From Variovorax sp. Root411 (GTDB taxonomy: Bacteria; Pseudomonadota; Gammaproteobacteria; Burkholderiales; Burkholderiaceae_C), in assembly GCF_001425205.1 (NCBI RefSeq), contig NZ_LMDW01000002.1, positions 62,001 to 126,000 on the forward strand: a DNA stretch of 64,000 bases, in the 5' to 3' direction. The first letter of the stretch is position 1. The number at the start of each line of letters is the position of its first letter. This document shows positions 9,998-19,130 of the stretch, one piece after another. The notes under the pieces were generated by a model. That model searched no databases and was not told the origin of the DNA. It saw nothing but the letters and a program-made list of their open reading frames with translations. A program made the translations under genes and the position numbers.

Positions 9998-11242
9998 ATG
10001 CCCGACTCGCACACCGTCCCCGCCGACCTGACGCTCGACACCCGGCTTACACGCACGGGCAAGACGCCGTCATACGCCGGCGGATCGCCCGTCAACACGC
10101 CCCTGGTGCGCGCGAGCACCGTGCTGTTCGACAGCGTGGGCGCGATGCGCGACGCGCGTGCACGGCGCGACGACGAACGCATCTTCAGCTACGGTGCGCG
10201 CGGCACGCCGACCACCTTCGCGCTCGAAGACGCGGTGAGCGAACTCGAAGGCGCCCACCGCACACGGCTCTTTCCGACGGGCCTTGCGGCCATCGGCATG
10301 GTGCTGCTGTCGTACCTGAAGCCGGGCGACCACGTGCTGATGTCCGACAGCGTGTACGAGCCCACGCGCAATCTCGTGCATTCGTTCCTCGAGCCGTACG
10401 GCATCCGCAGTTCGTTCTTTGCGGCGGATGGCAGCGGCATCGAGGACCTGTTCGAACCGAACACGCGGCTCGTGTATGCGGAGTGCCCCGGCTCGCTGGT
10501 CTACGAGATGTGCGACCTGCCGAAGCTGGCGGAGTTGGCGCACGCGCGCGGCGCGCTGCTCGCGGCGGACAACACCTGGGGCTCGGGCTGCCAGTACCGC
10601 CCGCTCGCGCTGGGCGCCGACATCTCGACCATGGCCGCGACCAAGTACCTTTCGGGCCACTCCGACGTGATGATGGGCACCGTCGCCACGACCGAAGCCG
10701 CATGGCGCCCACTGAACGAACGCTGCGATGCGTTCGGCATGACCGTGAGCCCCGACGACGCGTGGCTGGTGCTGCGCGGCATGCGCACGCTGTCGGCGCG
10801 GCTGCAGATGCACGAGCGTCACGCGCTGGAGCTGGCGCATTGGCTGCAGGAGCGGCCCGAAGTGGCGACCGTGTTCTGCCCCGCGCTGCCACAGCATCCG
10901 GGGCATGACATCTGGAAGCGCGATTGCAGCGGCACGAACGGGCTGCTGTCCATCGAGCTGCAGCCCGGCATCGACAGCGCCGCGGTCGAGCGCCTCGTCG
11001 ATGCGCTCACCCTGTTCGGGCGTGGCTCGTCATGGGGCGGCTATGAAAGCCTGGTGGCGTGGACCCACATGCGTGCGGCGCGCAGCGTGACGGACTGGAG
11101 CGGGCGTGGGGCGGTGGTGCGGTTGCACGTCGGGCTGGAAGCGCCCTCGGACCTGATGGCTGATCTGGAGCGCGGGTTTGCTGCGATGCGAACCCAGCAG
11201 CACAGCGCGGACGATCAGGCCCGGTCCGGGCGTTTCGCATAG
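9998..11242 (+). CDS. metC: Cystathionine beta-lyase (Cys/Met metabolism PLP enzyme)
   Basis: 414 residues of the Cys/Met-metabolism PLP family. The PLP lysine is Lys216 in AATKYLSGHSDVMMG; FSYGARGTPTTFALEDAVSELEGA near residues 65-90 and the substrate-side GRGSSWGGYESL near 340 are typical of MetC. The enzyme splits cystathionine to homocysteine, pyruvate and ammonia, and many homologues also degrade cysteine, which suits the dioxygenase/rhodanese neighbourhood. The ATG at 9998 gives MPDSHTVPADLT; an in-frame ATG at 9950 would add residues over the repeat and is less likely. The last 28 bp overlap the convergent small gene. Confidence 0.85.
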   Translation: MPDSHTVPADLTLDTRLTRTGKTPSYAGGSPVNTPLVRASTVLFDSVGAMRDARARRDDERIFSYGARGTPTTFALEDAVSELEGAHRTRLFPTGLAAIGMVLLSYLKPGDHVLMSDSVYEPTRNLVHSFLEPYGIRSSFFAADGSGIEDLFEPNTRLVYAECPGSLVYEMCDLPKLAELAHARGALLAADNTWGSGCQYRPLALGADISTMAATKYLSGHSDVMMGTVATTEAAWRPLNERCDAFGMTVSPDDAWLVLRGMRTLSARLQMHERHALELAHWLQERPEVATVFCPALPQHPGHDIWKRDCSGTNGLLSIELQPGIDSAAVERLVDALTLFGRGSSWGGYESLVAWTHMRAARSVTDWSGRGAVVRLHVGLEAPSDLMADLERGFAAMRTQQHSADDQARSGRFA

Positions 11243-11490
11243 ACCAGCGCCAGCGCGAGCCCCACCACCGCCGCGGCACCGAGCAGCTTCACGGGACTGC
11301 TCGTCAGGCTGCGCACGGCTCGCCCGCACGCGGCGCCCCAGCCATCGCGCGCCGGAAACAGCAAGGCGCGTTCATGCGGCGTGAGCGCGCGCAGGGCGCT
11401 GGGGTTCTCCTCGTCCTCGAGCACGGCCTGGGACACATCGAGCTGCGTGATGTCGTCGGGATGGCGTGGGAGAGTCGTCGGCTTGCGCAT
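11215..11490 (-). CDS. Small single-pass membrane protein, unknown
   Basis: 91 residues. The N-terminal half is polar and acidic (DDITQLDVSQAVLEDEENPS); the C-terminal third has one transmembrane helix, VKLLGAAAVVGLALALVYA (about 67-85), then a basic tail. Codon use matches the genome. The gene overlaps the 3' end of the cystathionine beta-lyase gene on the opposite strand by 28 bp. No family recognised. Confidence 0.6.
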   Translation of the reverse strand: MRKPTTLPRHPDDITQLDVSQAVLEDEENPSALRALTPHERALLFPARDGWGAACGRAVRSLTSSPVKLLGAAAVVGLALALVYAKRPDRA

Positions 11491-11635
11491 GGTGAAGATC
11501 CTTGTAGCGGGATGATCGAGCCTCGAGCTTGCGCTGCCCCGCGGCCTTCGCCCATGCGCGGGCGCAGACGCTGCGAGTAGGCCAACTTCCCGCCTGCAGC
11601 GCCGAAATTTGCGAGCCCGGCCACCGGAGACGCAT

Positions 11636-12055
11636 TCATTCGCAAACGTTCGTCCCCGCAGGCGAGGCACGGAGCCGGTTCAGGAAGGTCAGCTGCACCT
11701 TCGCAGTCTCGCTGCCCTGCATTGCCGCGCGGCGCATCCACGCCCCTGCCTCGCAGCGGTCGGCCTTCACGGCCGCGCCGTACAGCGTCGGGCCGGTCAT
11801 CAGCACCATGCCGAGCATCTCCTGCGCCTCGGCATGGCCTTCGGTGGCGGCCTGCCGCAGCTGTTCAAGCATCGAGCGGTAGTCACGGTCGGCCTGTGCT
11901 TCGAGGGCCAGCTGGAAGCGTTGCTCCGCCTGCAGCTCGACGCCCGCATCCGACGGATGCGCGGCGCTGAGCGCAGCCACCAGCAACAGCACGCCCGACA
12001 GCAGCACACGAAAGCGCAGCGACAGGCCGGTCATCTGGTTGAGTTCGGATGGCAT
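11636..12055 (-). CDS. Secreted Sel1/TPR-like small protein
   Basis: 139 residues from an ATG at 12055 preceded by GGAG with 7-nt spacing. Residues 10-33 form a signal-peptide-like hydrophobic segment (LLSGVLLLVAALSAAHP). The remainder contains helical pairs with YRSMLEQLRQAATEGHAEAQ and GAWMRRAAMQGSETAKVQLT, which match the Sel1-type alpha-alpha repeat consensus (A-x-G-x-x-x-A). Such periplasmic repeat proteins mediate protein contacts. It sits alone between a small membrane protein and a TonB receptor; its role is unknown. Confidence 0.6.
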   Translation of the reverse strand: MPSELNQMTGLSLRFRVLLSGVLLLVAALSAAHPSDAGVELQAEQRFQLALEAQADRDYRSMLEQLRQAATEGHAEAQEMLGMVLMTGPTLYGAAVKADRCEAGAWMRRAAMQGSETAKVQLTFLNRLRASPAGTNVCE

Positions 12056-12170
12056 CGATGTTCTCCACGAATAGTGTTGTCGTGGAGGCATCGTCGCGCT
12101 GCCGCGCCGAATGGAGAAGCCGGATTTCGCGCAGGCCGCCTCAGCCAAAGACTGAGCCCGCGCCCGTGCC

Positions 12171-14341
12171 TCAGAACTTCGCGGTCAGCATCACCTGCAA
12201 TTCGCGCCCGGCCCCCGGCATGATCAGGTTGTCCACGCTACCGTGCCCCGACACGTAGTACTTGCGGTTCGTGATGTTCTTCAGGTTCGCCGAAATCTCG
12301 TAGCGCCCGGTCTTGTAGCTCGCAGCCAGGTCTGCCGTGACATAGGAAGGCAGAGTGACGAGGTTGCTCAGCGAGGCATAGCGCGCGGCCACGTAGTTGA
12401 CGCCGCCGCCCGCGCTCAGACCGTTGCCCAGGTCCTTCATGAGCCACACGAAAGCCGAGTGCCGCGGCGTGAGGGGCGCGATCTTGCCCTGCACCGGCAT
12501 CGCCGCTCCAACCGGCAACTGCAGCGAACTCACCGTGGCCAGCGACTTGGTCATGCGGCCATCGAGGTACGCATAGCCCGCGCTGATGTCCCAGCGCCCC
12601 GGCAGCGCTTGCCGGCCAGCGCCAGCTCCATGCCGTTGGTGCGCTGCGTGCCCACGTTGATCTGCCGTGCGGGATTGGTCGGGTCGGTGTTCTTGATGCC
12701 CGAGCGCTCCAGGTTGAACACCGCCGCCGTGAGGTTGAGCGCACCGTCCAGGAAGTCGAGCTTGGCGCCGATCTCCTTGTTCACCGTGATCTCGGGGTCG
12801 TTGGCGGTGTTGCTGGCCGACAGCGCGAAGGTCTCGGCCGAAGGCTGGAACGAGCGGCTGTACGACACGTAGTACGACTGCGTTTCGCTCGGCTGCCAGA
12901 CCACGCCCGCGCGCGGGCTGAACTTGCGATCGGTGCGCGACAGCGGCGCCAGCGTGCGTTCAAACGAGGTGTCCTGCCCGAAAACGTCGTAGCGCCCGCC
13001 GACCAGCGCCTTCCACTGCGGTGCCAGGGTGATCTGGTCCTGCGCGTAGAGCGCGGCGGTCTTGAAGCGCGTGTTGCTCGGGATCGCGCTGCTGGCCAGG
13101 TAGCTCGCGAGCGGAATCGGCGCGGGTGCGGTTACCGGGTTCAGGATGCTCACGCGTTCGAAGCCGGTGGCCGACGACACGGAATACGCCCGCTTCTCCT
13201 GCTGGCCGAACTCCGCACCCAGCAGCCATTCCTGCTTGAAGCCGCCGAGCTCGTTGCGCCATGTGAGGTCGGTCTGGTTGAACCAGCCGCTCTCGTCGCG
13301 CAGGATGAAGCCGCGCGTGCGGCCCACGGTCAGGCGAACGGGGTCGGTGGTGCCGCTGGGCAGCGTGTTGTAGCGGTCGAGCGCGTAGCTGGAATAGCGC
13401 GTGGTGTTGCGCAGGCTCAGCGTGTCGCTGAAGCGGTGGTTCAGCGTGGCGGTGAACGACTGCACCTTCGTCGTAGTGGTGTCGTCGCGCTTGCCGAAGG
13501 CCGAGCCGTAGTAGGTGCCGATGGGCACGTTCACCGGGCGGCCGTTGAGCGCCGGAATGCCGAAGTCGGTGAGCCGCTGGTCGTAGGCGTTGGTGTACTG
13601 CAGCAGCAGGTCGGTCTGCGGGCTGAACTTGATGGCCAGCGACGGCGCGATGTTGTAGCGGTCGATGAACTGCTGGTCGCGGTAGCTGCCCGACTTCTCG
13701 CGTGCAACGTTGAGGCGAAACGCCATGTTCTCGCCGATGGGCGTGTTGAGGTCGGTGGTGAGCCGCTTGAAGTCGTGCGTGCCGAGGCCGAGCGAGACTT
13801 CGCCGAAGGCGCGGTCGAAGACCGGCTTCTTGGTCACGCGGTTGACCAGGCCGCCGGAGGAGCCGCGACCGTACAGCACCGCGGCCGGGCCCTTCAGCAC
13901 TTCGATGCGCTCGGTGTCCGAGAGGTCGCGGAAGTACAGCGCGTCGTCGCGCACGCCGTCGACGAACCAGTCGGCGATGGCGGTGAAGCCGCGGATCACC
14001 ACCTGGTCGCGCTGGCCGTCGCCCGCGTTGAACGACACGCCGGGCGCGTTGCGCAGCGCGTCCTGCATCGAGGTCGCGCCCTGGTCGCGCAGCAGCTGCG
14101 CCGGCACCACGTTGACCGCCTGCGGAATATCCCGCAGCGGCGCGGAGCCTTTGGTGGCGGTGCTGCCGATGGACGGCGCATAGCCGACGTCCTGCTCGGA
14201 GCTGACGGTCACTTCCTTGAGCGTGCTGCCTTCATTGGGGGCACTCTGGGCCTGTGCCGCGCAGTGAGCGGCGGCCAGGGCGGCAACGAACAGGGACGGA
14301 TGGCGCAGGCGAAAACGCGGCGCGCGAGAACGGACGGACAT
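12171..14341 (-). pseudogene. TonB-dependent siderophore receptor, disrupted by a frameshift
   Basis: Outer-membrane beta-barrel receptor of the TonB siderophore type. The 5' part (14341 to 12551) encodes a signal peptide, a TonB-box-like LKEVTVSS, and a plug with QVVIRGF and VLKGPAAVLYGRGSSGG, then most of the barrel. The reading frame breaks near base 12608: translation runs TNGMELALAGKRCRGAG and stops at 12551. Adding one base there restores LAGKALPGRWDISAGY and continues in the other frame to KNITNRKYYVSGHG and a C-terminal aromatic (LTAKF) at 12171. Total would be about 723 residues. Either a real one-base deletion or a sequencing error. GAGGG precedes the ATG. Confidence 0.8.
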
Positions 14342-14545
14342 GGCGAAATTCCCTCAGGGCGATTTGTTCTTGAAATCGCGAAGCGCCACACCGGCTCCCC
14401 ATCGCTCGGATGGAGAAACCGTGTACGCCCTGCCTGGAGAAAATCTGGGTTGGGTGCCTTCGCCAGCTCGCACCGGCTCGGTGGCCGGGGCTTTGGGCGA
14501 AGGGATCGCGTCGCGCGACCGCAGGATTCTAGATGCAGCGACGCG
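14342..14545 (-). promoter_or_regulatory. Leader/promoter region of the TonB receptor gene
   Basis: About 200 bp between ybdD and the receptor. Two short hairpins are visible: CCATC..GATGG arms around 14409-14423 and CGATTT..AAATCG around 14360-14379, just before the ribosome-binding site. I could not match the region to a Fur box, cobalamin riboswitch or other named element. Confidence 0.3.
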
Positions 14546-14752
14546 TCAGCAGCAACGCCCCTTGCCGGCCCCGTAGCGCGCCTCCAGCCGCTCCCGGAAG
14601 AAGGCCTCGTAGCTCATCGGCGCGCGGTCCGGGTGGGTGGCCGCCATGTGCGTCAGGTAGGCGTCGTAGTCGGGCAGCCCAACCATGAGCCGCAGCGACT
14701 GCTTGAGCGAGCGCGCAAAGTAGCGCCCGGCCTCCGGCAATGCGAGGCCCAT
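14546..14752 (-). CDS. ybdD: YbdD/YjiX family small protein
   Basis: 68 residues: [18 protein letters not shown], then [21 protein letters not shown], and [18 protein letters not shown]. This is the small cytoplasmic partner typically encoded directly downstream of the CstA carbon-starvation transporter, as here with a 4-bp gap. The start at 14752 follows directly on the cstA stop, indicating coupling. Its biochemical role is not established. Confidence 0.85.
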   Translation of the reverse strand: MGLALPEAGRYFARSLKQSLRLMVGLPDYDAYLTHMAATHPDRAPMSYEAFFRERLEARYGAGKGRCC

Positions 14753-14756
14753 GGCG

Positions 14757-16832
14757 TCAGTGCGCGGCCGTTGCGGCAGCGGCGCCCACCGGCTCGAACG
14801 GTGTCTCTTTGGTGGTCGGCCGGTTGGCCGCACGCGCCGCGAGGCAGGCCTTGATGCTGTACACCAGCACGCTCAGCACCACGAAGATAAAGAGCGCGCA
14901 CAGCGCCGCGTCGAGGCGGTCGTTGAACACGATGCGCGACATGGCCTCGGGCGTCTTGGCCGGCGCCACCAACACGCCGTTGGCGATGCCGTCGGTGTAC
15001 TTGGCCGCATGCGAGAGGAAGCCGATCTTCGGGTCGGCCGAGAAGATCTTCTGCCAGCCTGCCGTGAGCGTGCAGGCCAGCAGCCATGCGGCAGGCGCAA
15101 TCGCCACCCACGCGTAGCGCTCGCGCTTCATGCGGAACAGCACGACCACGCCCAACAGCAGCGCCACGGCGGCGAGCATCTGGTTCGAGATGCCGAACAG
15201 CGGCCACAGCGTGTTGATGCCGCCCAGCGGATCGACCACGCCCTGGTACAGGAAGTAGCCCCAGGCCGCGACGCACAGTGCCGTGGCGACGAGGTTGGCC
15301 GGCAGCGAATCGGTGCGCTTGAGCGCGGGCACGAAGCTGCCGAGCAGGTCCTGCAGCATGAAGCGGCCGGCGCGGGTGCCGGCATCCACAGCCGTGAGGA
15401 TGAACAGCGCCTCGAACAGGATCGCGAAGTGGTACCAGAAAGCCATCATGGCCTGCCCGCCGATCACCTGGTGGAGGATGTGGGCCATGCCCACGGCCAG
15501 CGTCGGCGCGCCGCCTGCGCGGCCGAGGATCGTCGTCTCGCCCACGTCCTTCGCGGTCTGCAGCAGCATCTCGGGCGTGATCACGAAGCCCCAGCTCGAC
15601 ACCGTGGCCGCCACCTGCTGCGCGGTCGTTCCGACCAGCGCGCCGGGGCTGTTCATCGCGAAGTAGATGCCCGGCTCGATGCACGATGCGGCCACCAGCG
15701 CCATCACCGCGACGAACGATTCGGCCAGCATGCCGCCGTAGCCGATGAAGCGCGCATGGCGCTCGTTGTCGAGCATCTTGGGCGTGGTGCCCGAAGAGAT
15801 CAGCGCGTGGAAGCCCGAGACGGCGCCGCAGGCGATGGTGATGAACAGGAACGGGAACAGGCTGCCCGACCACACCGGGCCGTTGCCTTGCGCGAACTGC
15901 GTGATGGACGGCATCTGCAGCGTCGGCATCACGAACACGATGCCGATGGCCAGCGCGATGATGGTGCCGATCTTCAAAAAGGTGGAGAGGTAGTCGCGCG
16001 GCGCCAGCAGCAGCCACACCGGCAGGCTCGCGGCGATGAAGCCGTAGCCCACCAGCATCCACGTGAGCGCCTTGCCGTCGAAGGTGAAGAGCGGTGCCCA
16101 CTCGGGGTTCTGGCTCACGGCCTGGCCGCCGAAGATGGCCAGCATCAACAGCACGAAGCCGATCAGCGACACCTCGCCGATGCGCCCCGGGCGGATGTAG
16201 CGCAGGTACACGCCCATGAAGAGCGCCACCGGAATCGTCGCGGCCACCGTGAAGGTGCCCCACGGCGATTCGGCCAGCGCCTTCACCACGATCAGCGCCA
16301 GCACCGCGAGGATGATGATCATGATCATGAAGGTGCCGAACAGCGCGATCATGCCGGGCACCACGCCCATCTCCTGCTTGACGAGGTCGCCGAGCGAGCG
16401 GCCGTCGCGCCGCGTGGAGATGAACAGAATGATGAAGTCCTGCACCGCACCGGCGAACACCACGCCCGCCAGGATCCACAGCAGCCCGGGCAGGTAGCCC
16501 ATCTGCGCCGCCAGCACCGGCCCCACCAGCGGACCCGCGCCCGCGATGGCCGCGAAGTGGTGACCGAACAGCACGTTCTTGTCGGTCGGCACGTAGTCCA
16601 GGCCGTCGTTGTGGCGGTGTGCCGGCGTCTTGCGGTTGCCGTCCAGGCCCAGCACCTTGTCGGCGATGAAGAGGCTGTAGTAGCGGTAGGCGATCAGGTA
16701 GGTGCAGATCGCGGCGGCCACCACCCAGAGGGCGTTGACGCTTTCGCCACGGGTCAGGGCCACCGTGCCGAGCGCGAATGCGCCGACCACGGCCACGACC
16801 AGCCACACCAGGTGGCGTCGGATGCTGTGCAT
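14757..16832 (-). CDS. cstA: CstA carbon starvation family transporter
   Basis: 691 residues, roughly 16-18 hydrophobic helices. Family-specific stretches include [33 protein letters not shown] (about 88-100), [15 protein letters not shown] and the C-terminal [17 protein letters not shown]. CstA/BtsT proteins import peptides or pyruvate when carbon is scarce. It pairs with ybdD downstream. It is divergent from the FAD monooxygenase, sharing a 226-bp intergenic region. Confidence 0.92.
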   Translation of the reverse strand: MHSIRRHLVWLVVAVVGAFALGTVALTRGESVNALWVVAAAICTYLIAYRYYSLFIADKVLGLDGNRKTPAHRHNDGLDYVPTDKNVLFGHHFAAIAGAGPLVGPVLAAQMGYLPGLLWILAGVVFAGAVQDFIILFISTRRDGRSLGDLVKQEMGVVPGMIALFGTFMIMIIILAVLALIVVKALAESPWGTFTVAATIPVALFMGVYLRYIRPGRIGEVSLIGFVLLMLAIFGGQAVSQNPEWAPLFTFDGKALTWMLVGYGFIAASLPVWLLLAPRDYLSTFLKIGTIIALAIGIVFVMPTLQMPSITQFAQGNGPVWSGSLFPFLFITIACGAVSGFHALISSGTTPKMLDNERHARFIGYGGMLAESFVAVMALVAASCIEPGIYFAMNSPGALVGTTAQQVAATVSSWGFVITPEMLLQTAKDVGETTILGRAGGAPTLAVGMAHILHQVIGGQAMMAFWYHFAILFEALFILTAVDAGTRAGRFMLQDLLGSFVPALKRTDSLPANLVATALCVAAWGYFLYQGVVDPLGGINTLWPLFGISNQMLAAVALLLGVVVLFRMKRERYAWVAIAPAAWLLACTLTAGWQKIFSADPKIGFLSHAAKYTDGIANGVLVAPAKTPEAMSRIVFNDRLDAALCALFIFVVLSVLVYSIKACLAARAANRPTTKETPFEPVGAAAATAAH

Positions 16833-17058
16833 GCGGATGTCTCCTTTTATTGAACCCGAGGAGTTTTGCCGGGCCGCGGCGCGGGCGCATCCGTCTCAAT
16901 GCGTGGAGCGCATGCGTGGCTTTGCGTAATGGAAAACCCGGGTACGGCAGGCGCCGTCCCGCAGTGCAATGCCTGCGGGCCTACACGCAGGAACCGGACC
17001 AGGCGCGAACATGTGAGCCCTCATCAGGACGCGATCAGGGGGCGAAAGAATCAAAGCC

Positions 17059-18306
17059 ATGGACACACAACCACGCTGCTGCATCGCAGGTGGCGGTCCT
17101 GCCGGCATGGTGCTGGGCCTTCTGCTGGCCCGGGCCGGCGTGCCCGTCGTCGTGCTGGAAAAGCATCTCGACTTCCTGCGCGACTTTCGCGGCGACACCG
17201 TGCACCCGTCAACGCTCGAGATCCTGCACGAGCTTGGCTTGCTCGATGCCTTCCTGCAGCGCCCGCACGACCGCATCGAGGAACTGCGCGTCACCTTCGA
17301 AGGCCGCAGCGTCCCGGTCGCCGACTTCACGCACCTGCCCGCGCACAGCAAGTTTCTCGTGCTGATGCCGCAGTGGGAGTTTCTGGACTTCATGTGCGAC
17401 GAGGGCCGGCGCTACCCGGGCTTCGAGCTGTGGACCGATGCCGAGGCCATTGGCTTGCTGCAGGACAAGGGACGCGTCAACGGCGTGAAGGTGCGGCGCG
17501 GCGGCCGCGCGGGCCAGCCGCAGGATGTCGAGCTGCACGCCTCGCTGGTGGTGGCGGCCGATGGCCGGCACTCCGCGCTGCGCGATGCCGCCGCGCTGCC
17601 GCACATCAGCTACGGCGCACCCATCGACGCGCTGTGGATGGCCATTCCCAAGCAGGCCGGCGACCCCTCCACGACCGGGGGCTACATCGCGCGCGGGCGC
17701 TTCCTGGCCATGCTGAACCGCGGCGACTACTGGCAATGCGCCTTCGTGATTCCCAAGGGCGGGCACGCCGCGCTGCAGGCCCGGGGCATCGGGGCGTTCC
17801 ATGAAGAGATCGGAAAGGTCGCCCCCTTTCTCGCCGCCCGGCTGCCATCGGCACTGCCCGGCTGGGACGCCGTGAAGCTGCTCGAAGTGACGGTGGACCG
17901 CCTCGAGGCCTGGTCGTGCCGCGGGCTGCTGTGCATCGGCGATGCGGCGCATGCGATGTCGCCGGTGGGCGGCGTCGGCATCAACCTCGCGGTGCAGGAC
18001 GCCGTGGCCGCCGCGAACCTGCTGGCCCAGGCCCTGGCCGGCACCGCGACCGAGAAGGAGATCGACGCCCTGCTGCCCCAGTTGCAACGCCGCAGGGAAT
18101 GGCCGGTGCGCGTGACGCAGGCGGCGCAGCGCCTGGTGCAGGACCGCGTGCTGGTGCCCGTGCTCGGCGGCGAGCTGGCGTCCGGTTCCGGCCGCCTGCC
18201 GTGGCCCCTGCGGCTGCTGGCGCGCTGGCCGCTGCTGCGCAGGCTGCCGGCGCAGGCCGTGGGCATGGGCGTGCGGCCCGAGCACGTACGGTCGCCGCGG
18301 GCGTGA
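17059..18306 (+). CDS. FAD-dependent monooxygenase (UbiH/PHBH type)
   Basis: 415 residues. The N-terminal dinucleotide fold has CCIAGGGPAGMVLGLLLARAG (GxGxxG) with the acidic ribose-binding residue in VVLEKH; the middle DG motif is VVAADGRHSALRD; and the second FAD motif is LLCIGDAAHAMSPVGGVG, then INLAVQDA. This is the class A flavoprotein hydroxylase arrangement. The substrate is unknown; no ubiquinone or aromatic-degradation genes are adjacent. The start at 17059 gives a normal N-terminus right at the Rossmann strand. Confidence 0.85.
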   Translation: MDTQPRCCIAGGGPAGMVLGLLLARAGVPVVVLEKHLDFLRDFRGDTVHPSTLEILHELGLLDAFLQRPHDRIEELRVTFEGRSVPVADFTHLPAHSKFLVLMPQWEFLDFMCDEGRRYPGFELWTDAEAIGLLQDKGRVNGVKVRRGGRAGQPQDVELHASLVVAADGRHSALRDAAALPHISYGAPIDALWMAIPKQAGDPSTTGGYIARGRFLAMLNRGDYWQCAFVIPKGGHAALQARGIGAFHEEIGKVAPFLAARLPSALPGWDAVKLLEVTVDRLEAWSCRGLLCIGDAAHAMSPVGGVGINLAVQDAVAAANLLAQALAGTATEKEIDALLPQLQRRREWPVRVTQAAQRLVQDRVLVPVLGGELASGSGRLPWPLRLLARWPLLRRLPAQAVGMGVRPEHVRSPRA

Positions 18307-18419
18307 TGGAACTGGCATTTCGTTACACAGCCGGGGCCTGGGGAGGCCGACGGGCAGGCCTCTGCGAGAGGTCGCTGTTGTAGACTGCCAGGTTTTTCGA
18401 TCAGGCGCGTTCAAGCGGT

Positions 18420-19130
18420 ATGGGGCAAGTTTTCAGGCGCACAAGTTTCAACGGCCCGGCGCTCATTCGCTTGCTTTCCCGACTGGCCGGCATCGATGCC
18501 CGCGAACCCGCACAACCGACCGCCGACCGACTGAGCCAGTGGTTCGGCTGGACCGATGCCATCTCGCTGTCCGCAGCGCTCGATGGCGCACCGGCGACGA
18601 CGGTACAGCCCGGCACCCGCGCTCCCCGCAACGCCGAAGAAGGCGAATGCCAGCGCGTGCGAGCCGCACTGGCGAATGCCATCGCCGAAGACAGCACCTT
18701 CGGCATCGCCAAGGACGCGACGCCCGAGTTCACCCCGTACCGCCGGCGCTACCTCGCCCGACAACAGGCGATGGAGGCCGGTGTCGGTTCGCTGCGCAGC
18801 CGGCTTCGTTCGGCGCTGGCGGCCAAATCGCCGGCCATGGCCCGGCTCGCGTCGGTGGACGTGGTCATGGCACAGGTGCTGGAGGCGCGCGAGCACAGCC
18901 TGCTGTCGGCCGTACCCGGGCTGCTCGAAAAGCACTTCGAGCGCTTGCGCAAGGCCGCCGAGACGCCTGACGAAGCAGAGACTGACAGCGGCACCCAGCC
19001 CCCCGATGCGTGGCTGGACGTATTCCGCAAAGACGCCCAGGACGTGCTGCTCGCCGAACTGGACTTTCGATTTCAACCGGTCGAAGGGCTGCTCGAAGCC
19101 CTTCGCACCCAGGCCACCAGGACCCCATGA
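18420..19130 (+). CDS. DUF3348 family protein, first gene of a MotA/MotB-like operon
   Basis: 236 residues, soluble, mostly helical. The conserved core is FTPYRRRYLARQQAMEAGVG (about 102-121) and a helix with ASVDVVMAQVLEAREHSLL leading to VPGLLEKHFERLR. I recognise this as DUF3348. It has no catalytic motif or membrane segment visible. Its stop overlaps the DUF802 start (ATGA), the first of three consecutive overlaps, so the four products are probably made in balanced amounts. I infer a cytoplasmic partner of the membrane complex encoded downstream. Confidence 0.75.
   Translation: MGQVFRRTSFNGPALIRLLSRLAGIDAREPAQPTADRLSQWFGWTDAISLSAALDGAPATTVQPGTRAPRNAEEGECQRVRAALANAIAEDSTFGIAKDATPEFTPYRRRYLARQQAMEAGVGSLRSRLRSALAAKSPAMARLASVDVVMAQVLEAREHSLLSAVPGLLEKHFERLRKAAETPDEAETDSGTQPPDAWLDVFRKDAQDVLLAELDFRFQPVEGLLEALRTQATRTP

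Noticed and set aside
14342..14545. Cobalamin or fluoride riboswitch upstream of the TonB receptor
   Set aside because: I compared the leader with the conserved cores I know; none of the invariant blocks is present.
14751..16853. A 700-codon plus-strand open frame opposite cstA
   Set aside because: Its translation is His/Arg/Gln-rich without domains, while cstA on the minus strand has clear helices and family motifs.
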